Shown here: positions 1 to 5,519 of the stretch, in pieces
Layout: each line of letters starts with the position of its first letter
Position numbering within the stretch: position 1 is the stretch's first letter
Assembly: GCA_937900165.1 (NCBI GenBank)
Contig: CALCCX010000175.1
Coordinates: 1-7,182, forward strand
Length of the DNA stretch: 7,182 bases
Reading direction: 5' to 3'
Source: an uncultured Acidimicrobiia bacterium
Lineage (GTDB): Bacteria > Actinomycetota > Acidimicrobiia > Spongiisociales > Spongiisociaceae
Position numbers and translations under genes: made by a program
Notes under the pieces: model-generated
The model's database searches: none
What the model was told of the DNA's origin: nothing
The model's input: the letters and a program-made list of their open reading frames with translations, nothing else

Positions 1-85
1 TTATCGCATGATTCTGTTTTTTTTTTTAATGATACGGCGACCACCGAGATCTACACTCTTTCCCTACACGACGCTCTTCCGATCT
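1..85. other. Illumina adapter contamination (non-genomic)
   Basis: Bases 28-85 match, from memory, the full 58-base Illumina TruSeq universal adapter: the P5 flow-cell sequence (beginning AATGATACGGCGACCACCGA) followed by the Read 1 primer site (ending CTCTTCCGATCT). It is preceded by 11 T at 17-27, as on the poly-T spacer of the grafted flow-cell oligo. Bases 1-16 are probably read-through noise. Genomic DNA appears to start at 86, where an aminotransferase reading frame begins in mid-protein. The last adapter base plus the first two genomic bases create a TAA at 85-87, in frame with that gene, so the apparent stop is an artefact. Confidence 0.97.
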
Positions 86-894
86 AAGACGCTGGAGACT
101 CCGTGATCTGGCCCTCTCCCGGCTATCCGATCTATGAACGAGGGGCGCTGTTCGCAGGGGCGCAAGGTATCCCGGTAGGCCTGAGTGGAGACTTTCTCTT
201 CACAGAGGACATGGTTGCCGAATCCGATTGGGAGAGGTCGGCGATGGCCTGGATCTGCACTCCCCACAACCCTGCTGGGTCAGTAATGAGTCGTGAGGTT
301 CTCGCCGCTTTTTACGACCGTGCCAGGGGGTCGGGAACACTGCTCTGTTCGGACGAATGCTACGCAGACATTTACGACGGTGAGCCACCCGGTTCCATTC
401 TCCAGGTGGCGGACGCCGATCTTGGAGGAGTGCTGGCGTTCTTCAGCCTGTCGAAGAGGTCAGGCATGACTGGCTATCGCAGCGGTGCGATCGTGGGAGA
501 CGCTGAGGCAATTGCCGCACTGGTCGCGATGCGTACTGCTGCGGGTACCGCCCCTCCCGAGTTCACTCAGATGGCCGCGGCAGCCGCCTGGGCAGACGAT
601 ACCCATGCCACGCAACGGCGTGAGATCTTCAGCACCAAACGCCAAATCGTCCGCGCCGGTTTTGAGGGGCTCGGCTTCGAGATCGTTGGCTCCGAGGCCG
701 GCCTCTACCTGTGGGTGGCTGTCGACGACGACTTGGAACTCACTGGCCGGCTCCTCGAATCCGGCGTTGTCGTATCCCCAGGAAGGGTGTTCGGCCAAGG
801 CGGCGAAGGTTTCATAAGGTTGGCCTTGGTGCCAACTGTCGACGAATGCGTTCATGCCGTGGAGGTGGTCCAAGAATGTCTGCGCGAGAATTGA
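86..894 (+). CDS. dapC: Succinyldiaminopimelate aminotransferase (DapC-like), 5'-truncated
   Basis: This is a PLP-dependent class I/II aminotransferase, fold type I. The frame is open from codon 88-90 (reading AGDSVIWPSPGYPIYE, the usual start of the large domain), so roughly the first 90-110 residues are missing at the contig end. Visible active-site motifs are NPAG with Asn at 268-270, the PLP-ring aspartate in SDECY at 352-354, the Schiff-base lysine in SLSKRSGMTGYRSG at 454-456, and the substrate-carboxylate arginine in FIRLAL at 817-819. Members of this subgroup next to dapD and dapE convert N-succinyl-2-amino-6-ketopimelate and glutamate to N-succinyl-LL-diaminopimelate in the cytoplasm, and I infer the same role from the neighbours. 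The GTG at 103 is an internal valine, not the true start. The end overlaps dapD by 19 bases, suggesting translational coupling. Class I/II membership is certain; substrate specificity is inferred from context. Confidence 0.9.
861..865 (+). promoter_or_regulatory. Ribosome binding site of dapD inside dapC
   Basis: GGAGG ten bases before the ATG at 876, within the dapC coding sequence. It decides the dapD start over the longer open frame and fits coupled translation of the two genes. Confidence 0.7.
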
Positions 895-1682
895 TCGAGG
901 CGGCCCACGCCGATCCTGAGGTTCGGGAAGCCGCCAGAGACTCGGTGTTCGAAACCATCGAACTGCTCGATCGAGGCGAACTCAGAGTTGCCAACAAGGT
1001 CGAGGGTGAATGGGTGGTCAACGAGTGGATCAAACAGGCGATCCTTCTCTACTTCGGTTTGACCGAGGTGAAAGTGATGCAATCTGGGCCGTTCCAATAT
1101 CACGACAGGATCCCGACCAAGCAGAACCTGGCAGAGGCGGGGGTCAGAGTGGTGCCGCCCGGAACGGTCCGTTACGGGGCGTTCTGCGAGCCAGGTGTGA
1201 TCGTCATGCCTGGTTACGTCAACATCGGGGCGTACGTTGGCACCAGAACGATGGTCGACACCTGGGCGACCGTTGGATCGTGCGCCCAGATCGGCAGGGG
1301 AGTCCACCTGTCAGGAGGAGTGGGGATCGGCGGTGTCCTCGAGCCGCTCAACGCTCGTCCAGTGATCATTGAGGATGGGGCCTTCATAGGGAGTCGCTGC
1401 ATAGTCACCGAGGGTACCCTCGTCGAGGAAGCAGCCGTATTGGCGGCCAACGTTTCGCTGACGAAGTCGACACCGATCATTGACATCACGGGTGCTGAGC
1501 CAGTCGAGTACCGGGGCAGGGTTCCCGCCCGGTCGGTGGTGGTACCAGGCACAAGACCGAAGCAGTTTCCTGGCGGCACGGCCCAACTCGCCTGTGCCTA
1601 CATCATCGGTCAGCGCAAAGCATCCACGGACGAGAGGACCTCGCTCAACGACGCGCTGCGGGAATTCGAGGTGTCGGTTTGA
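876..1682 (+). CDS. dapD: 2,3,4,5-tetrahydropyridine-2,6-dicarboxylate N-succinyltransferase
   Basis: DapD transfers succinyl from succinyl-CoA to tetrahydrodipicolinate, the entry step of the succinylase branch of DAP/lysine synthesis. The product is 268 residues, close to the 274 of the E. coli enzyme. It has an N-terminal helical domain (about 1-100, with TIELLDRGELRVANK and the NEWIKQAILLYF segment) and then a left-handed beta-helix of hexapeptide repeats (about 105-220). The family signature TMVDTWATVGSCAQIG lies at 125-140, followed by VHLSGGVGIGGVLEP at 143-157. The ATG at 876 is chosen because GGAGG at 861-865 sits ten bases upstream and the protein then starts where the family does; the reading frame continues further upstream but would only repeat dapC in another frame. 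The gene lies inside the dapC-dapD-dapE operon. The sequence resembles the E. coli-type family more than the longer mycobacterial DapD (about 317 residues). Confidence 0.96.
   Translation: MSARELIEAAHADPEVREAARDSVFETIELLDRGELRVANKVEGEWVVNEWIKQAILLYFGLTEVKVMQSGPFQYHDRIPTKQNLAEAGVRVVPPGTVRYGAFCEPGVIVMPGYVNIGAYVGTRTMVDTWATVGSCAQIGRGVHLSGGVGIGGVLEPLNARPVIIEDGAFIGSRCIVTEGTLVEEAAVLAANVSLTKSTPIIDITGAEPVEYRGRVPARSVVVPGTRPKQFPGGTAQLACAYIIGQRKASTDERTSLNDALREFEVSV
1668..1671 (+). promoter_or_regulatory. Ribosome binding site supporting the TTG start of dapE
   Basis: GAGG inside the 3' end of dapD, seven bases before the TTG at 1679. It supports the non-ATG start and re-initiation at the TTGA overlap. 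Confidence 0.55.
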
Positions 1683-2731
1683 CTTTGCTCCAGACTCTGA
1701 CCTGGCTCGTCAACATCCCATCGGTGATAGGGAACGAAGGCCGGATCTGCACCGCGATCGCGGAGAGACTTCTGCCCAAGTATGGGCCAGATGTGGTTGA
1801 GCGAATCGGCAACAGTCTCGTGGTTGGTCGGCGAACCGGTCGGCCTTTGGTGCTGATCGTCGGACACATCGATACCGTCCCAGATCAGGGCCAGAGATCT
1901 GCCACCGTTGAGGACGGGCGGCTGTCTGGCTTGGGTTCGTCTGACATGAAGGCCGGGGTGGCTGTCATGCTGCATCTCCTGGAGGACCCGAATGTGCTCT
2001 TGGGTCCATACGACGTAGTTGGGATCTTCTACGACAAAGAGGAGGGTCCGGCTGACGAGAATGGGCTTGTCCAGGTGTTGGCCAGGGCGGATTGGTTGGC
2101 AGACGCGGATTTCGCGATCGTGCTCGAACCTACCGACCTCGAATTGCAGCTCGGTTGCATGGGTGGGATCAACGCCACCGTCTCGTTCTTGGGAACCCCG
2201 GCCCACAGCGCTCGACCTTGGCTCGGCGAGAACGCCATCACCAAGGCAGGGGAATGGTTGGCCCAGTTGCATCTGCGCCCGCCCGATCCCGTGGTCGTGG
2301 GGGGCCTCGAATTTCGAGAGGTCTACTCTGTCACGAAGGCCATGGCCGGAGTGGCGAATAACATCATTCCTGGCCGATTCGACCTCAACTTGAACTATCG
2401 TTTCGCCCCAGACAAACAAGCGCTCGAGGCCGAGCGAGCACTCCGGCTGATGACCGCCGCGGCAGACGAGGTGAGGATCGAAGATCTGTCGAATTCGGCT
2501 CCGGTCCCTAGCGGTCACCCCATGTTGGAGGCCCTGATGGAGATCAGCGGAGCCGTGGTGGCACCCAAACAAGCTTGGACCGATGTAGCCCGGCTGGCAG
2601 AGATTGGGGTGGCTGCGGTCAACTACGGGCCAGGCGAGACCGCTCAGGCTCACCAGGTCGGTGAGAGCGTGGCGATCGAGAACTTGAATGTTGCCATGGC
2701 CAATCTCGTGACGTTGTTGACTCGGGAGTGA
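1679..2731 (+). CDS. dapE: Succinyl-diaminopimelate desuccinylase (M20 family)
   Basis: DapE is a di-zinc M20 amidohydrolase that cleaves N-succinyl-LL-diaminopimelate to succinate and LL-diaminopimelate. The 350-residue product shows all the expected metal ligands: His63 and Asp65 in GHIDTVP, bridging Asp89 in GSSDMKAG, catalytic Glu121 with Glu122 in DKEEGP, Glu150 in VLEPTD, and C-terminal His325 in AQAHQVGE. AHSARPW at 175-181 in the lid/dimerisation domain is the form seen in Gram-positive (actinobacterial) DapE. The start is TTG at 1679, overlapping the dapD TGA by four bases (TTGA) and preceded by GAGG at 1668-1671. A second in-frame TTG at 1685 is possible, but its spacing is worse. 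The gene is last in the dap operon and converges on the next gene after 16 bases, with no obvious hairpin terminator between them. Confidence 0.95.
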   Translation: MTLLQTLTWLVNIPSVIGNEGRICTAIAERLLPKYGPDVVERIGNSLVVGRRTGRPLVLIVGHIDTVPDQGQRSATVEDGRLSGLGSSDMKAGVAVMLHLLEDPNVLLGPYDVVGIFYDKEEGPADENGLVQVLARADWLADADFAIVLEPTDLELQLGCMGGINATVSFLGTPAHSARPWLGENAITKAGEWLAQLHLRPPDPVVVGGLEFREVYSVTKAMAGVANNIIPGRFDLNLNYRFAPDKQALEAERALRLMTAAADEVRIEDLSNSAPVPSGHPMLEALMEISGAVVAPKQAWTDVARLAEIGVAAVNYGPGETAQAHQVGESVAIENLNVAMANLVTLLTRE

Positions 2732-2747
2732 GCGCCGAAAACGTGTA

Positions 2748-3956
2748 TCAGTTGATGACGAAGCCCTCTTCGATCGGGTAGCCGGGACGACCGGCATCCA
2801 GCCAGGCGGCCAAGGCAGTGTCGTTGTCGATGTCGTAGCCGGCGTCTCGCGACGCCAGATAACGGAAGTGCAAGTAGTCGCTGAACGCTTGCACAGGGTT
2901 GGCGTCTGGCACTTCGGTCCGCATGCGGGCGAGCATCGGTTCGAACACCTCCACTCTCCAGCGGATCGCCCCAAGGGCCTTGCCCTGGGGCGAAGGTGCG
3001 GCATCAGCGGTGAAATGGTGAAGATCGGTCAGGATCTGAGTTGCCTGTCCCTCAGACGCCTCGACGCCGGTGAGGTCTCGCAATCGGCCAGTGTGATATG
3101 AACGCCCGGCGACAACCGTCTCGATTCGTAATCGGTCGCCGTTGTCGACGGCTTCAAGGTCGATCTGCTCGACGTTGAAGCCGAGATCGTTCAAGTCCCG
3201 TACCCGCTCTGTGATCCGCCACCGCTCGTCGGCCGAGATTAGGAACTCTGCGGTGACGTGGCCCCACAACTCGTGGTACCGCTCCTCGATGGCCTCACCG
3301 AGGGTCAGGTCCTCGTACTCGACTTCTTGGCCGAGTGATGCGGCGATGTCAGCCATTCCGCCTGCCACGTTTACCTTCATGATCTCGAGGTCCTCTTGTC
3401 TTTGTCCAGCAGACAACTCGGCGTACATTTTCGCAGTCTCTGCGTCCACCATCAGGGTCTGGATCGCCGCAGCGTCGAATAGGTAGAGGACGTTTGACAG
3501 GGAGCAATCGCCCCAGAAGCAACCAGTCAGATGTAGCTCGACCAACAATGTGGCGAACGCGGCCAACATTTGGCCACGGCGGCGACCAAATCTAGGTCCT
3601 TCGAGGAGCTCTCTATAGGAAAAGGAGAAGTCGACGTAGCGGGTGATCAGGGCCGCCGACTGTTCCACCGTCGGGTCTGGGTGCCTGGCTTCGATCAGAC
3701 CGACCGGGGTTACGCTCGGTCCGTTGGCTTCCTCGAGCGCTCTGAGAACCGAGTAGTCCTGGCGAGCGGGTCTGGTGGGCAACTCTTTGATCGCGTAGAT
3801 GCCAGAGTCGTATCCGACGAAGCGGACCTCGTGACGAGATATCCCTTTGGGAAGGTCGAGGAATCGGTCCGAATCCCACTCGGTGAGCCCTTTTTGCCAA
3901 GGGAGATCAAGAAAATCGGGGTGTCCCGCTCGAACGGTCATAGTGAACTCAGGCAT
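2748..3956 (-). CDS. DUF4032 protein with kinase-like (lipopolysaccharide-kinase-type) N-terminal domain
   Basis: A 402-residue cytoplasmic protein with no signal peptide or membrane segment. The N-terminal half has a protein-kinase-like fold: ATP-lysine candidate Lys57 in YAIKELP, catalytic-loop-like HLTGCFWGDCSLSN at 142-155 (His142, Asp150, Asn155), and a DFG-equivalent Asp171 in MVDAET. The C-terminal half (about 220-395) matches the DUF4032 type as I remember it. HPDFLDLPW near residues 12-20 is a typical opening for these actinobacterial proteins. The substrate is unknown. The start is uncertain: ATG 3956 gives the usual N-terminus, ATG 3941 is five codons shorter, and ATG 3974 is six longer with a possible AATTAT -10 box at 3987-3982 that would make it nearly leaderless. 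No candidate has a good Shine-Dalgarno. The frame stays open to 4100, but that extension lacks family resemblance. It is convergent with dapE and divergent from the DDN-family gene. Confidence 0.85.
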   Translation of the reverse strand: MPEFTMTVRAGHPDFLDLPWQKGLTEWDSDRFLDLPKGISRHEVRFVGYDSGIYAIKELPTRPARQDYSVLRALEEANGPSVTPVGLIEARHPDPTVEQSAALITRYVDFSFSYRELLEGPRFGRRRGQMLAAFATLLVELHLTGCFWGDCSLSNVLYLFDAAAIQTLMVDAETAKMYAELSAGQRQEDLEIMKVNVAGGMADIAASLGQEVEYEDLTLGEAIEERYHELWGHVTAEFLISADERWRITERVRDLNDLGFNVEQIDLEAVDNGDRLRIETVVAGRSYHTGRLRDLTGVEASEGQATQILTDLHHFTADAAPSPQGKALGAIRWRVEVFEPMLARMRTEVPDANPVQAFSDYLHFRYLASRDAGYDIDNDTALAAWLDAGRPGYPIEEGFVIN

Positions 3957-4091
3957 GCCGGGCGGACAGTACATGCGCCTGATAATTCGTGTGCGTGACC
4001 TCTCGACCCGACTCCCAATACAGCCATTCCCAATCGGTAGCGACGAACCCGCCGATCTGGCAAGGGCCCTCCAGGTGTAGCGACAAGCACC

Positions 4092-4128
4092 CTCAGCCAA
4101 GGTCGGTGTTTCACTTGGCTTGGCTGAG
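4092..4128. repeat. Perfect 10-bp inverted repeat (hairpin or operator)
   Basis: CTCAGCCAAG at 4092-4101 is the exact reverse complement of CTTGGCTGAG at 4119-4128, with a 17-base loop. The right arm is preceded by a second CTTGG (4114-4118) that could pair with CCAAG (4097-4101) as an alternative 5-bp stem. No T-run follows, so it is not a standard intrinsic terminator. It lies 40 bases before the start of the DDN-family gene. Confidence 0.7.
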
Positions 4129-4156
4129 TGCCATCATGCCGAGCAGTCGAGAGAGC

Positions 4157-4162
4157 GAGGAG
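4157..4162 (+). promoter_or_regulatory. Ribosome binding site of the DDN-family gene
   Basis: GAGGAG six bases upstream of ATG 4169. It selects this start over the longer in-frame alternatives. Confidence 0.7.
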
Positions 4163-4168
4163 TGCTTC

Positions 4169-4573
4169 ATGTCGGATTTCAATACAGATGTCATGCAGGA
4201 GTTTCGAGAGAATGAGGGCAAGGTCGGAGGCCCATTCGAGGGAGCGCCGCTCCTGATCCTTCACCATGTCGGTGCCAAGTCCGGCACAGCCCGTGAGACC
4301 CCGCTCGTCTACCAGCCCACGGATGCCGGTTATGCCATCTTTGCGTCGAAGGCCGGAGCTCCGACGAACCCGGACTGGTACCACAATCTCAAGGCCAACC
4401 CGGCCACCAAGATCGAGGTCGGCACAGGGACACGGGACGTCACTGCCAGGATCACCGAGGGCGAAGAACGCGAGACGATCTGGTCGCAACAAAAGTCCGT
4501 GATGCCCCAGTTCGCCCAGTACGAAGAGGACACATCCAGGGTCATCCCGGTCATCGTGCTCGAAGCGACCTGA
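4169..4573 (+). CDS. Nitroreductase/deazaflavin (F420)-dependent oxidoreductase, DDN family
   Basis: A 134-residue single-domain protein of the split beta-barrel flavin-binding type related to mycobacterial Ddn, which uses cofactor F420 to reduce quinones and nitro compounds. Conserved motifs are LLILHHVGAKSGTARETPL at 28-46 (the cofactor-phosphate loop) and the NPDWYHNLKANP block at 67-78; the length is normal for a compact member. The ATG at 4169 is chosen because GAGGAG at 4157-4162 lies six bases upstream. An in-frame ATG at 4136 would add only MPSSRESEECF, and the frame open back to 3989 is not protein-like. It stands alone, converging on the LysR gene with 21 bases between. Its substrate cannot be read from sequence; F420 rather than FMN is the family expectation, not shown here. 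Confidence 0.9.
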   Translation: MSDFNTDVMQEFRENEGKVGGPFEGAPLLILHHVGAKSGTARETPLVYQPTDAGYAIFASKAGAPTNPDWYHNLKANPATKIEVGTGTRDVTARITEGEERETIWSQQKSVMPQFAQYEEDTSRVIPVIVLEAT

Positions 4574-4594
4574 TTAGGCGCCTTCGAGGATTGG

Positions 4595-5425
4595 CTATCC
4601 GTTTGACACGGCCGCTGCGAATCTGGCGGCGAGCGGGTTGGCCGGTGCGGCGTGGCGTTTGGCAATGACGATGTCCCGAGTGGTGATCCGGCGGTGTCGG
4701 GTCAGGGGTCTGCTTGTGTGAGAGCCGATCAGGTCCGGGAGCACCACCCAGCCGTCCATCAGGGCGGCCATGTCGGCCAGCACGTGCGGGTTGCCGCTCT
4801 CGGCGGCAACCTCGATTCGCGTGTGGCGACCGGCTAAGGCTCGATCGATGATCGCCCGAGTTTGGGATCCTGCTGGATAGAAGAGCCACGGATCGTCTGG
4901 CCTTGGCCGACGGTCGGGTCCGTACAAGAACAGGGCCTCGGTGGTGATCGTGTGCGATTGAAAACCTTCAACCGGGCCGACCACCACGGCCAGGTCGGCC
5001 TGGAAGTCGCGCAGAAGCTCCAGACACCGGGAGGAGTCGTTGACGTTGAGCATCAGCCGAACGTCAGGATGATCAGTGCGGAAATGGCCGATGGCGTCTG
5101 GAAAGAGGGACAGAGCAGCATCGATCATCGCGACGGTCAAGGTCCCGGCTCGCCCGGCGAGCCAGTCGGCCAGGGCGTCGGTCAACTCTCTCGTGGCGGC
5201 CAGGGTTTGTTTGGCGTAGTCGGCAACCAAACGGCCTTCGGCAGTCAGCCGACGCCTCCGACCGTCCGGCTCGAAGAGAGTCACCCCTAGGCTCTGCTCC
5301 AGACGAGCAAGGCCCTGAGAGAGGGCACTCTGGGACACGAACAGTTCGTCGGCGGCATCGGCGAAGCTCGTTCCGTCTGCCACCGCGTCCATGTATCGGA
5401 ACTGCTGAAGAGCACGATCGATCAT
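4595..5425 (-). CDS. LysR-family transcriptional regulator
   Basis: A 276-residue LysR-type regulator. The N-terminal winged helix-turn-helix spans about residues 4-62, with the recognition region SFADAADELFVSQSALSQGLARLEQ-like core near 20-44 (the typical LysR pattern of SQSALSQ followed by LGVTLFE) and then the LTAEG wing. A linker helix follows to about 88, and residues 92-270 form the periplasmic-binding-protein-like effector domain. It is slightly shorter than the usual 290-310. It is divergent from inositol-3-phosphate synthase with a 94-base spacer, the classical layout for a LysR protein controlling its neighbour and itself; the effector is unknown. The ATG at 5425 has no Shine-Dalgarno but has TAGTCT exactly at -12 to -7 if transcription begins at the A, suggesting a leaderless mRNA. 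Assignment to family is secure; target is inferred. Confidence 0.93.
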   Translation of the reverse strand: MIDRALQQFRYMDAVADGTSFADAADELFVSQSALSQGLARLEQSLGVTLFEPDGRRRRLTAEGRLVADYAKQTLAATRELTDALADWLAGRAGTLTVAMIDAALSLFPDAIGHFRTDHPDVRLMLNVNDSSRCLELLRDFQADLAVVVGPVEGFQSHTITTEALFLYGPDRRPRPDDPWLFYPAGSQTRAIIDRALAGRHTRIEVAAESGNPHVLADMAALMDGWVVLPDLIGSHTSRPLTRHRRITTRDIVIAKRHAAPANPLAARFAAAVSNG

Positions 5426-5482
5426 GAAGCAAGACTAATGGGTTCTATCGGAAACATGGACTTGTCTTGCTGGATGATCGTG
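5413..5482. promoter_or_regulatory. Interrupted dyad symmetry in the lysR-ino1 divergent region (candidate LysR operator)
   Basis: AGCAAGAC at 5428-5435 and GTCTTGCT at 5464-5471 are perfect inverted copies separated by 28 bases. Symmetry continues outward: CACGATC at 5413-5419 mirrors GATCGTG at 5476-5482, with the left arm four bases longer. The left arm covers the start codon of the regulator and its putative -10. The right arm lies about 40-55 bases before the ino1 start. LysR proteins commonly bind paired, widely spaced dyads as tetramers, but binding here is inferred. Confidence 0.55.
5432..5437 (-). promoter_or_regulatory. Candidate -10 box for a leaderless lysR transcript
   Basis: On the minus strand this reads TAGTCT, matching the TAnnnT actinobacterial -10 pattern, at -12 to -7 relative to the A of the ATG at 5425. 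No Shine-Dalgarno precedes that ATG. No clear -35 is seen. Confidence 0.4.
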
Positions 5483-5508
5483 CCATATCGTGGGTGCAGT
5501 TCGTTCCC

Positions 5509-5515
5509 AAGGAGG
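5509..5515 (+). promoter_or_regulatory. Strong Shine-Dalgarno deciding the TTG start of ino1
   Basis: AAGGAGG, the strongest ribosome binding site in the window, ends four bases before TTG 5520. The spacing is short but acceptable. An upstream in-frame GTG at 5490 would place this site inside the coding sequence. Confidence 0.75.
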
Positions 5516-5519
5516 GCCT

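Larger units (their letters stand above)
3957..4168. promoter_or_regulatory. Divergent intergenic region, DUF4032 gene and DDN-family gene
   Basis: A 212-base spacer between two divergently oriented starts, so it should hold promoters for both. Seen in it: a perfect 10-bp inverted repeat at 4092-4128, a TCCCAAT direct repeat at 4013-4019 and 4028-4034, and a weak minus-strand -10-like AATTAT (3987-3982). Open frames crossing the region from either side do not read like conserved protein. Confidence 0.5.

Noticed and set aside
17..27. T-run as an intrinsic terminator or homopolymer tract
   Set aside because: It is directly joined to the P5 adapter and matches the flow-cell oligo spacer, with no upstream hairpin.
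64..267. Minus-strand open frame at the contig start
   Set aside because: It begins in the genomic aminotransferase and ends within adapter sequence, so it is artefactual.
711..875. Upstream extension of dapD to 711
   Set aside because: The added residues are dapC read in another frame. The DapD family begins at ATG 876, which has its own ribosome binding site.
1610..3004. 464-codon open frame on the minus strand opposite dapE
   Set aside because: It is antisense to a clearly conserved dapE and runs into the DUF4032 gene in another frame. Its translation is rich in Arg/His/Pro with no recognisable motif, as expected of a shadow frame in high-GC DNA.
3957..4100. Extension of the DUF4032 protein to 4100
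   Set aside because: The extra 48 residues do not resemble the family N-terminus and would occupy the divergent promoter region.
3989..4168. Extension of the DDN-family protein to 3989
   Set aside because: It contains the inverted repeat and is not protein-like; GAGGAG before ATG 4169 marks the start.
4576..4600. Terminator between the DDN-family gene and the LysR gene (AGGCGCCT palindrome; GGAT/ATCC stem)
   Set aside because: The stems are only 4 bp with no U-tract, so they are too weak to call.
5490..5519. GTG 5490 as the ino1 start
   Set aside because: It would put the strong AAGGAGG site inside the gene and add ten residues (VGAVRSQGGP) not typical of the family.
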